64,000 nt of DNA from JBBQLG01 sp964251665 (lineage in GTDB: Bacteria; Bacteroidota; Bacteroidia; Cytophagales; Spirosomataceae), in NCBI GenBank assembly GCA_964251665.1, contig CAXUKO010000016.1, positions 82,904 to 146,903 of the forward strand. Direction: 5' to 3'. A program made the position numbers and the translations under genes. The notes under the pieces are model-generated. The model was given only the letters and a program-made list of their open reading frames with translations. It did not search any database and was not told the origin of the DNA. Positions 25,584 to 33,264 of the stretch are shown here, in pieces (the stretch's first letter is position 1; each line of letters opens with the position of its first letter).

Positions 25584-27008
25584 ATGCAGGACTTAAGAAC
25601 ACATAAAGGCCTGGCGACGGGCATCGCACACATCGGAGTGGGCAACTTTCACCGCTCCCATCAGGCATACTTCGTTCATCAGTACCTGAAACAGGAGCCT
25701 AATTCGGAATGGACCATTTGCGGAATTGCATTATTGGAAAACGACCGGCCTATCATCGAGGCCCTCAAACGCCAGCAGGGGCAGTATTCACTGACTACCT
25801 TCGATGAAAACGGCCATACCGAATCCATACGCATCGAGTCGATTGTTCAGCTCCTGTTTGCCCCCGACGAATCCCAGGCAGTGATTGAGAAATTAAGCTC
25901 GCCCGAGGTGAAGATAGTTACGCTCACGATCACCGAAGCAGGCTATAACATCAACCTCGCCACGGGCCTGTTTAGATCTGACTCGCTCCAGATTCAGCAT
26001 GATATGCAGCATCCCGACCAGCCCCGCACCGTGTTTAGCTATCTGACTATTGCCCTGGAACGTCGTTTTCAGAATGGGGTGCCCCCCTTCACGGTGCTGT
26101 CTTGTGATAATTTTCCGCACAACGGCGATGCAGCCAAAACCGCCTTCGTTTCCTTTGCCGCCCTGCGGAGTGCCGAGCTGGCTGCTCAGATAGCGGAGTC
26201 CGTCCATTTCCCCAACTCGATGGTCGACCGGATTACCCCGTCGGTATCGCCCACGCAAAAGCAACGACTCAACGAACTGGCGGGTTGGGACGATGAAGTG
26301 CCGGTATTTTCTGAACCATTCATTCAGTGGGTGGTCGAAGACCGCTTTGGCAACGGTCGCCCGGCACTGGAAAAAGTAGGTGTACAGTTCACTGATGACG
26401 TGTCGGCCTATGAAGCCGTCAAGCTACGGCTGCTTAACGCCAGCCATTCCATGCTGGCTTACCCGGCCTTTCTGGCAGGTTACACCACCGTGGACGAAGC
26501 CATACAAGACCCGGTATTGCACAAATTCATCCAGCAGTTTATGGACGAAGACGTAACCCCTATCCTGAACGTACCCACCACGATTGATCTGGCAGAATAT
26601 AAGGCCACCCTGCTCCGGCGATTTGCCAATAAAAGTATCGGCGACCAACTTAACCGGCTGTGTTTCGATGGCGCGTCGAAACTACCCATTTACGTTTTGC
26701 CAACCCTGAACGAACGCATGACCCGTGACCTGCCGTATCAACGCATGGCGTTCCTGATTGCCGCTTACGGCCATTACCTTTCGGCGATTCAAACCGAAAT
26801 GGGAAAGTCATACACCATCGCTGAGCCACAACTGGATGATATGTCGCGGGAGATTTGTCGGGATGAAGATGTGCTCGCGTTTCTAAACCTGCCACTTTTC
26901 GACACCACTCAAGTCCGGAATACCCCCCGATTCCGGGATTTATATGTAAAGTTCAGGGCCGATATTCGTCAGCAGGGCATTCTGACAACGCTCCGTACTA
27001 TCCGCTAA
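25584..27008 (+). CDS. Mannitol dehydrogenase-family polyol/uronate oxidoreductase
   Basis: 474 residues, cytosolic, NAD(P)-dependent, of the long-chain mannitol dehydrogenase family. N-terminal Rossmann signature GVGNFHRSHQAYFVHQ at about 17-32. The central KIVTLTITEAGYNIN and CDNFPHNGDAAKTA, and the C-terminal catalytic-helix motif KLRLLNASHSMLAYPAFLAG, carrying the Lys and the N-x-x-H, are all present. Members oxidise mannitol, sorbitol, arabitol or reduce fructuronate. Length is normal. It leads an operon with a ribose-type ABC importer (29 bases to the next gene), so its substrate is probably what the importer brings in, more likely a polyol than a uronate. Confidence 0.93.
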   Translation: MQDLRTHKGLATGIAHIGVGNFHRSHQAYFVHQYLKQEPNSEWTICGIALLENDRPIIEALKRQQGQYSLTTFDENGHTESIRIESIVQLLFAPDESQAVIEKLSSPEVKIVTLTITEAGYNINLATGLFRSDSLQIQHDMQHPDQPRTVFSYLTIALERRFQNGVPPFTVLSCDNFPHNGDAAKTAFVSFAALRSAELAAQIAESVHFPNSMVDRITPSVSPTQKQRLNELAGWDDEVPVFSEPFIQWVVEDRFGNGRPALEKVGVQFTDDVSAYEAVKLRLLNASHSMLAYPAFLAGYTTVDEAIQDPVLHKFIQQFMDEDVTPILNVPTTIDLAEYKATLLRRFANKSIGDQLNRLCFDGASKLPIYVLPTLNERMTRDLPYQRMAFLIAAYGHYLSAIQTEMGKSYTIAEPQLDDMSREICRDEDVLAFLNLPLFDTTQVRNTPRFRDLYVKFRADIRQQGILTTLRTIR

Positions 27009-27036
27009 TAACGTACCTAAACCCCCTTAAACATAA

Positions 27037-28080
27037 GTGATGGTAAGTCATAGAAAACGCGTGGGTAAGCTTTTGCTGTTCGGGCTGCTGACCGGGCTGG
27101 TCATGGCCTGTGCGCCACCCAACGACGACAGCCGTAAGCAAAAAGCGACCGCTACCACGGGAACGGGCTATAAAAGCAAAAAAAACCTCGTCGGTTTGAA
27201 GGTGGGTTATTGTAGCCCGTCGCTCAATGCCCCCTTTTACGCGGCCTTGAATGCGGCTGTCAAACGGAATGTGGAAGGCATGGGCATGACCTATATGAGT
27301 GCCGAGGGACAGGACGATATATCGAAGCAGATAGCCGCTGTGGAAGACCTACTGGCCAAGAATATCGACGTGCTAATCCTGAACCCCCTGGATCAGGAAG
27401 CTATGGTACCGGTCACGAAAGCCGCTACCAAAATGGGTGTCGCCGTTTTTATCCTGGACAGTAAAATCGCCCCCGAAGCCGAGTATGTGTCGTCGGTACA
27501 AGCCAATAACCGGGGCAACGGCAGCCTGATTGGAAGCTGGGTGGTGGAAACGCTGGGTCGGCAACCGCTGAAAATTGCCCTGTTGAGCGGAGCCAAAGGC
27601 AACCCCGTTGGGCAGGAACGGCGCGAAGGTATGATGACGGGTATCGCCAGCACGCAACTCACCAAAACCGGAAGCACCCACTTTCAGGTAGTGGCCCAGG
27701 GCTGGGGCGGCTGGTCGAACAATGGCGGGCTGAAAGCGATGGAAGACATTCTGGTGGCCCACCCCGATATCAACGTGTTACTGGCCGAAAACGATGCGAT
27801 GGCGCTGGGAGCCATGCGGGCGATCAACGAAGCGGGCAAAACCAATGCCATCACCATTGCCGCCGTCGATGGGCAGAAAGAAGCCTACCAGCTCATTGGC
27901 GAGGGTAAAATGGGCAGTACCGCCGTCAACAGTCCCGACGAACTGGGCAGGTACGTGGTGGAAGCAGCCGCTAAATACCTCAACGGCGACCGGCAACTGC
28001 CCAAGGTGATTTATACCCCCGCCGTTGTCGTTACCAAAGCCAATGCGGCAACCTATTTCAACCCCAACGCCATTTTTTAA
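27037..28080 (+). CDS. Sugar-type ABC transporter substrate-binding lipoprotein
   Basis: 347 residues. Signal peptide with the lipobox VMAC (Cys25), then a Peripla_BP_4 fold: KVGYCSPSLNAPFYAALNAA, DVLILNPLDQEAMVPVTKAA, AVFILDSK and AENDAMALGAMRAINEAGK followed by ITIAAVDGQKEA. It is the ribose/xylose type. It captures a sugar or polyol at the outer face of the inner membrane and hands it to the permease encoded two genes on. The spacing to the ATPase gene is 12 bases. Confidence 0.94.
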   Translation: MMVSHRKRVGKLLLFGLLTGLVMACAPPNDDSRKQKATATTGTGYKSKKNLVGLKVGYCSPSLNAPFYAALNAAVKRNVEGMGMTYMSAEGQDDISKQIAAVEDLLAKNIDVLILNPLDQEAMVPVTKAATKMGVAVFILDSKIAPEAEYVSSVQANNRGNGSLIGSWVVETLGRQPLKIALLSGAKGNPVGQERREGMMTGIASTQLTKTGSTHFQVVAQGWGGWSNNGGLKAMEDILVAHPDINVLLAENDAMALGAMRAINEAGKTNAITIAAVDGQKEAYQLIGEGKMGSTAVNSPDELGRYVVEAAAKYLNGDRQLPKVIYTPAVVVTKANAATYFNPNAIF

Positions 28081-28092
28081 GCCACGTAGCGC

Positions 28093-29604
28093 ATGAACGA
28101 GCCAGACCAATACCGTGTCGAGTTACTCCATATCGGGAAGTCATTCAACGGTGTAAAAGCCCTGAAAGACGTGTCGCTGCGGGCCAGACCGGGCGAAATC
28201 CACGCCCTGCTCGGCGAGAACGGCGCGGGTAAATCCACACTGATGAAAGTGCTATCGGGGGCGCATCAGAAAGATCAGGGGGAACTGAAAATTGATGGGC
28301 AGACCGTCTCTATCAAGAATCCGGAGGATAGCAAACAGCTCGGCATCGGCATTATCTACCAGGAGTTTTCGCTCATTCCCGACCTCTCCGTGGCTGATAA
28401 TATCTACCTCGATCACTTGACCACCGGTAGCATGTGGGTGAAGGCCAACGCCCTCAACCAACGGGCCGAGGCCCTGCTCAGCAACCTCGGCTTCGCCATT
28501 GACCCCAAAACGTGGGTGGCCAATCTGAGCGTGGCTCATCAGCAGGTGGTCGAGATTGCCAAAGCCCTGTCTACCGACGTAAAAGTCCTGATTCTGGACG
28601 AGCCGACGGCGGTACTGGCTCCCCAGGAAACGCAGAAACTGTTCACGATTCTGGACGCGCTGAAACAGAAGGGAGTGACCATCCTCTACATCTCCCACCG
28701 CTTAGAGGAGATTTTTCAGATCACCGACCGCATCACTGTCATCAAAGACGGGGCTTCGGTTAAAACCGTCGATACGAAGTTGGTCAATCAGGACGAATTG
28801 ATCCGGCTCATGATTGGCCGCAGCGTCGAAAGTCTGTTTAAGCAGCGAACCAATCCCTTAGGCGACGAAATCCTGCGCGTCGAGAATTTGTCCAACCAGC
28901 ACCTGCACAATGTGAGTTTCAGTATGCGGGCGGGTGAAGTATTGGGCATTACGGGGCTAGTGGGCAGTGGCCGAACCGAGTTGTTACAGGCCATTTTCGG
29001 GGCCGACCCGAAGAGTAATGACAGCCGTTTGTTTGTGGCCGGGCAACTGACCCATACGCCCAACCCCCGCGCCGGGGTGGTGGCGGGCATGGGTTTCGTG
29101 CCGGAAGATCGAAAGCGGCACGGAGTTATACTGCCCATGTCCATCCGCGAAAACATCACCCTAACGAACCTGGCGGGCGTTTCCAGCCGTTTCGGGTTTA
29201 TCCGCCAACAGGGCGAAAAAAGCCTGGCCGATAGCCTGATTGAGAAGCTCGTGATTCGGACCATCAACCCCGACAACCCGGTGGCTAAACTCAGCGGGGG
29301 CAACCAGCAAAAGGTGGCCTTCGCTAAATGGCTCACCCGGCGCGGCAAACTGATTCTGATCGATGAACCCACGCGGGGGGTGGACGTAGGAGCCAAAACC
29401 GAGATCTATAAAATCATCAATGAACTCACCGAAGCAGGCTACGGCATTCTGGTGGTTTCTTCCGAAATGATCGAAGTGATGGGCCTCAGCGACCGGATCC
29501 TAGTGATGCGGGAAGGCCGATTGCAGGGCGAAGTACCCAAAGCGCAGTTCAGCGAAGAAAACCTCATGCGGCTCTCCATCGGCCAACCCGCCTTAGTCAG
29601 CTAA
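28093..29604 (+). CDS. Sugar-type ABC transporter, double ATPase subunit
   Basis: 503 residues with two fused ABC domains, as in RbsA/MglA. First domain: Walker A GENGAGKST (about residues 43-51), Walker B VLILDEPTAVLAP, and a divergent signature (LSVAHQQVVEIAKAL). Second domain: degenerate Walker A GLVGSGRTE, signature LSGGNQQKVAFAKWL, Walker B ILIDEPTRGVDVGAK. A degenerate second P-loop is normal for this family. It powers import through the permease downstream. Confidence 0.96.
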   Translation: MNEPDQYRVELLHIGKSFNGVKALKDVSLRARPGEIHALLGENGAGKSTLMKVLSGAHQKDQGELKIDGQTVSIKNPEDSKQLGIGIIYQEFSLIPDLSVADNIYLDHLTTGSMWVKANALNQRAEALLSNLGFAIDPKTWVANLSVAHQQVVEIAKALSTDVKVLILDEPTAVLAPQETQKLFTILDALKQKGVTILYISHRLEEIFQITDRITVIKDGASVKTVDTKLVNQDELIRLMIGRSVESLFKQRTNPLGDEILRVENLSNQHLHNVSFSMRAGEVLGITGLVGSGRTELLQAIFGADPKSNDSRLFVAGQLTHTPNPRAGVVAGMGFVPEDRKRHGVILPMSIRENITLTNLAGVSSRFGFIRQQGEKSLADSLIEKLVIRTINPDNPVAKLSGGNQQKVAFAKWLTRRGKLILIDEPTRGVDVGAKTEIYKIINELTEAGYGILVVSSEMIEVMGLSDRILVMREGRLQGEVPKAQFSEENLMRLSIGQPALVS

Positions 29605-29630
29605 ACCCCACCCGTAAACTAACTAAACCT

Positions 29631-30572
29631 TTGAACACACAACGCAACCGGATTCTCTCGCTCATCGTCCAGTATAATGCCTGGATTATTTTCGGCCTTC
29701 TGATCTTGCTGTCGACCTTCGTATCCGATGTCTTTTTTTCCCAGACCAACCTCGCCAACCTGTTCCGGCAGGTATCGGGTGTGGGCCTGATCAGCATGGG
29801 TATGCTGCTGGTCATCATGGTGGGCGGCATCGACTTGTCGGTGGGGTCGGTGATGTCGCTGGGTGGGGTGCTACTCGCTCTGCTCACTCATCGAATGCCG
29901 CTTGGAGCCGCCCTAACCCTGACCATTGGTTGTGGTATCGGGCTGGGCCTGACTGCCGGTTTTCTGACGACAGCCGGCAAAATCGCGCCGTTCATTGCTA
30001 CGCTGGCCCTGATGACCATTGCCCGTGGAGCCTCGTTCATGCTGTCCGACGGGTCGCCGGTGCCGCTGAACTCAGCCGCTGCACCTCTGCTTATGTTTGG
30101 CGATGGTTATTTGGTGGGGATTCCCTATCCCGTTTTGTTCTTTCTGGTCATCACCGGGCTGGTCTTCGTGATGCTCCAGTACAACGTAATTGGCCGCATC
30201 CTGATCGCCGTTGGTAGCAACGAAGAAGCCGTGCGGCTGGCCGGCATCAATGTCAACCGGTATTATTGGTTGGTGTACGGCTTTTCAGGCGCAATGGCGG
30301 CTATGGCGGGTATCATCACCGTGGCCCGCACTGGCATCGGCTCCCCCGTAGTGGGTATTGGCCTTGAATTAGATGCCATTGCCGCCGTGGTAGTGGGCGG
30401 GGCAAGCCTGAAAGGCGGACGCGGGTCGGCCATCAACACGCTGCTGGGGGTCATTATCCTGGGGATGATTGGCAACATCATGAACCTCAAAGACGTACCC
30501 GCTTATCCGCAACAGATCATCAAAGGCGTTATCATCATTCTGGCCGTGCTACTGCAACGCTTCCAAAAGTAG
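29631..30572 (+). CDS. Sugar-type ABC transporter permease (RbsC-like)
   Basis: 313 residues and about nine to ten membrane helices. The family motif GGIDLSVGSVMSLGGVLLA and the C-terminal VVVGGASLKGGRGSAINTLL (EAA-like loop for ATPase contact) are present. The best start is TTG at 29631, giving NTQRNRILSLIVQYN; no ATG lies at a fitting place before the first helix. It is the last gene of the operon; a hairpin follows at once. Confidence 0.94.
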   Translation: MNTQRNRILSLIVQYNAWIIFGLLILLSTFVSDVFFSQTNLANLFRQVSGVGLISMGMLLVIMVGGIDLSVGSVMSLGGVLLALLTHRMPLGAALTLTIGCGIGLGLTAGFLTTAGKIAPFIATLALMTIARGASFMLSDGSPVPLNSAAAPLLMFGDGYLVGIPYPVLFFLVITGLVFVMLQYNVIGRILIAVGSNEEAVRLAGINVNRYYWLVYGFSGAMAAMAGIITVARTGIGSPVVGIGLELDAIAAVVVGGASLKGGRGSAINTLLGVIILGMIGNIMNLKDVPAYPQQIIKGVIIILAVLLQRFQK

Positions 30573-30574
30573 CG

Positions 30575-30603
30575 AACAGGCACGTACCGGCACCGGTCCT
30601 GTT
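30575..30603 (+). terminator. Hairpin after the polyol ABC operon
   Basis: AACAGG (30575-30580) pairs with CCTGTT (30598-30603), with an inner CCGG/CCGG pairing. Starts 2 bases after the permease stop. There is no long T-run. Confidence 0.5.
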
Positions 30604-30699
30604 TCCACCGAAGCGTCGGCCCGGCCCTTTTGTATACGTTCACCTGACGACGTACCGGCACCAATTACCCAGACCTGACGCCGGTAAAAAGCTAGCTGT

Positions 30700-31551
30700 C
30701 TAAAACCCAAACTGCTGCCGGAATAGCCAGTGCCGCCAGGAGTCGGGTAAGAATTTCAACACCAAATGGAGCATTTTGGCATTCGTTCCAATAAAATATT
30801 TCAGCGGAGGCTTCCGGTCTTCCAAGGCTTTTTTTAGCACAAGAGCGGCTTTAGCGGCACTCACTCCGCTATTTGCATGGGAATTTGAAAAATCAGTTGC
30901 TTTCTGCAGATTCGCCCTGTATACACTGTTCTCCTGGGCTAGTGCCTGCTGAGCGGAGTCGTTGGCTTTTCGAAAAATTTCGGTTTTAACGGAGCCGGGC
31001 AAAATGGCAATAGCTTTTATGCCAAAGGGGTTGAGTTCAAACCGAAGCGACTCCGTAAACCCCATTATTGCAAACTTAGCCGCATTATAGAACTGGATGA
31101 AGGGAAACGCAGAAATACCCCCTACTGAACTTACATTGATGATCCGGGCCTGATTCGGGTGCTGCTGTGCATAATGGCGAAGCAGCGGTAAAAACTGCTT
31201 CACTAAGTATACCATGCCCCAAAAATGCACATCGAATACAGTCCGGGCCTGCGCCATGTCGGCCTCTTCGGTAGCAATGGTGTAGTTGATCCCGGCGTTA
31301 TTGATGACGGCCATCACACCATCGTTTCCAGCAGCTTCGGCGATTTGCGTGTACGCTTGTTTGACGTGTTCAGGGTTGGTCACGTCGAGCAGAATCGGGG
31401 TTAGCCCCGCCGGGGCCTCCCGGCGCAGGGCAAGGGCATCCGCTTCGTTGCGGACGGTAGCAAAAACAGCGTAGCCACTTTGCGCCAGCAACAGGGCCGT
31501 TGCTTTGCCAATACCGCTCGAGGCACCCGTGATGAGTACGATTTTTTCCAT
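30700..31551 (-). CDS. Short-chain dehydrogenase/reductase
   Basis: 283 residues with the classical SDR motifs: cofactor TGASSGIG (residues 7-14), NNAGINY, catalytic Ser in NVSSVGGIS and YNAAK for Tyr/Lys. LPGSVKTEIF follows the active site. Substrate unknown; related to the 17-beta-hydroxysteroid/retinol-type group by overall form. The AraC gene upstream ends one base before its ATG, so the two are one transcription unit and the regulator probably controls the enzyme. Confidence 0.93.
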   Translation of the reverse strand: MEKIVLITGASSGIGKATALLLAQSGYAVFATVRNEADALALRREAPAGLTPILLDVTNPEHVKQAYTQIAEAAGNDGVMAVINNAGINYTIATEEADMAQARTVFDVHFWGMVYLVKQFLPLLRHYAQQHPNQARIINVSSVGGISAFPFIQFYNAAKFAIMGFTESLRFELNPFGIKAIAILPGSVKTEIFRKANDSAQQALAQENSVYRANLQKATDFSNSHANSGVSAAKAALVLKKALEDRKPPLKYFIGTNAKMLHLVLKFLPDSWRHWLFRQQFGF

Positions 31552-31552
31552 C

Positions 31553-32467
31553 TCAGTTGAACGATTGCCGGAAAGTCAGTGGCGACACGTTTGTCTTCTT
31601 TTTGAAGAGCTTATTGAACGATTGCGGATAATCGAAACCCAGTTGACCGGCAATTTCTCCGGTAGTCAAAGTGGTCGTAGCAAGTAATTCTTTTGCCTTT
31701 TCGATCAGTTTCGCATGAATATGCTGCTGGGTATTTTGTCCGGTCAGCGACCGGAGCATATCGCTTAAATACGAGGGCGAAACGTGGAGTTGCCCGGCCA
31801 CAAATTGAACCGTTGGCAAGCCGGTTTGCGCTAAGGCGTTGCTGTTGATCGACTCTTCGAGTAAAGCCTCCAGCTTTGTCAATATATCCGTGTGGACGTG
31901 CAGGCGGGTAATAAATTGACGGTTATAAAATCGGTCACAGTAGGTGAGTAATAACTCTAATTGAGCAACCATCACGGGTTGGGTATACGGGTCGATACCC
32001 CGTACATATTCGCCTTCGATGGCTTGTATCTGCCTGATTATCATCGCTTCCTCCTGCTCCGACAAGTGTAGGGCCTCGTGGACAGAGTAAGCAAAATAAC
32101 CGTACTGCCTGATGGTAGTGGCTAACGGATAATTTCGGAGCAGGTCCGGGTGAACAATCAGCGACACCCCTGGGTAGGGCTGGGTGGTTGTACTGGCAAT
32201 CAATTGGCCGGGAGCAAAAAAAGACATCACGCCCCCATCGAAATCATAATGATGCTGCCCATATTTTACCTTCCCATTGAACTCCTGAATAATGGAGACA
32301 ACGTAAAAAGCACTGATCACCGGGGTCAGTGCGTCGAGGGCCTGCGGGCTGAATTGGTCGCACCGCACTACGCTAATCAACGGATGCGTCGGTTTAGCCA
32401 GGCCCAAAAAACGGTGCAGGGCCGAAATAGACTCCACCGTAACCGGCTTTTTAGGTGTTGTTTTCAT
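31553..32467 (-). CDS. AraC-family regulator
   Basis: 304 residues. N-terminal cupin-like sensor (YDFDGGVMSFFAPGQLIAST) and C-terminal double helix-turn-helix: TVQFVAGQLHVSPSYLSDML and TTGEIAGQLGFDYPQSFNKL, then FKKKTNVSPLTFRQSF. The stop is one base from the SDR start, so it is co-transcribed with it. Cytosolic DNA-binding protein; ligand unknown. Confidence 0.93.
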   Translation of the reverse strand: MKTTPKKPVTVESISALHRFLGLAKPTHPLISVVRCDQFSPQALDALTPVISAFYVVSIIQEFNGKVKYGQHHYDFDGGVMSFFAPGQLIASTTTQPYPGVSLIVHPDLLRNYPLATTIRQYGYFAYSVHEALHLSEQEEAMIIRQIQAIEGEYVRGIDPYTQPVMVAQLELLLTYCDRFYNRQFITRLHVHTDILTKLEALLEESINSNALAQTGLPTVQFVAGQLHVSPSYLSDMLRSLTGQNTQQHIHAKLIEKAKELLATTTLTTGEIAGQLGFDYPQSFNKLFKKKTNVSPLTFRQSFN

Positions 32468-32890
32468 ACAGGTCTATAGTAATAAGCGTTCAACCCGTTA
32501 AGCGCACCAATCAGGGTATAGGGTCCTACCAGCAGAACATTAAAACCTGGTTTCGGTCGAAATATCTGCCGGCAAAGTTCACTATATCAATTCATTCGTT
32601 CGTATCCAGATTCAGGATAGTTGTATTCAGAATGAAGGACGGTGGGTCAATCCGGTGGGTGCGGGTGGGTCAGTACAGTTGATCGACCACAGCGGTTCGT
32701 GGGGCTACGTGCTGCGTTTCGACCCCCAAACGAGACGTCAGCCTAAGCGTGACAGTCAATCACAGGCCGTCCATCGCAACTGCTCAAACTAAAGTGAGTT
32801 TGATTTAAACTTTTGAGCCCCTGAAAGTCATTTTAGTACCGCTCGAAGAGGGCCGCGTAGCGTCGGCTAATCGGCAGGCAGGCCCCCGTG
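32468..32890. other. Intergenic region, no gene recognised
   Basis: The plus strand around 32640-32740 reads VQLIDHSGSWGYVLRFDP, protein-like but unsupported by a start or a known family. No tRNA or repeat was seen. Confidence 0.3.
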
Positions 32891-33187
32891 TCAGCAGCAG
32901 ACCGCTAGAGGTAAGGTGGTTAACGGCCGAAGGTTGACGATGAACGATTTATGAATGCGGCAGAATTGCCCCGTCGGCAGCGTTTGTTCCCAGTGTTGCA
33001 TGGTGTTCAGCACCAGCAGCATCCGGGTGCTCACGTGTAGTTTGGCGTAAATGCCCAACCCCTCAATGTAACTCAGTTCGGGAGTAGCGATGCGGTGCAA
33101 TAATCCATCGGCTTTTACCTCGATGGTTGCCGGAACCGGCGAAACAAATTTTGCCCCCGGTGCGCTTGTAGTTTTTGAGTGGCCTGT
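32891..33187 (-). pseudogene. LytTR DNA-binding domain remnant
   Basis: The minus strand encodes a LytTR-type domain: TIEVKADGLLHRIATPELSY, IEGLGIYAKLHVSTRMLLV, and HWEQTLPTGQFCRIHKSFIV. These motifs match the DNA-binding half of LytR/AlgR response regulators. The receiver domain that should precede it is missing: the frame enters from the side of the perfect inverted repeat at 33188-33253, without a start codon. It also ends in LPLAVCC, unlike the family. This is a decayed fragment. Confidence 0.7.
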
Positions 33188-33253
33188 GAGAGTGTTCAGT
33201 AAAATGTGTCAAGTTAGCAAATCACTACTTGACACATTTTACTGAACACTCTC
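33188..33253. repeat. Perfect 26-bp inverted repeat, IS256-end-like
   Basis: The left arm (33188-33213, beginning GAGAGTGTTCAGTAAAATGT) and the right arm (33228-33253) are exact complements over 26 bases, with 14 bases between. The arm resembles IS256-family ends. No transposase lies between, and no target duplication is seen. It is either a collapsed IS, a non-autonomous mini-element, or a bidirectional terminator between the LytTR remnant and the hydrolase stop at 33265. Confidence 0.75.
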
Positions 33254-33264
33254 TCGGTCTTTCG

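Noticed and set aside
30582..30662. Direct repeat ACGTACCGGCACC at 30582 and 30650
   Set aside because: Only two copies of 13 bases, one within the operon's terminal hairpin; probably chance or part of terminator structure.
32455..32682. A 75-residue plus-strand reading upstream of the AraC gene at 31553
   Set aside because: No family similarity, composition unlike neighbours and it overlaps the probable promoter.
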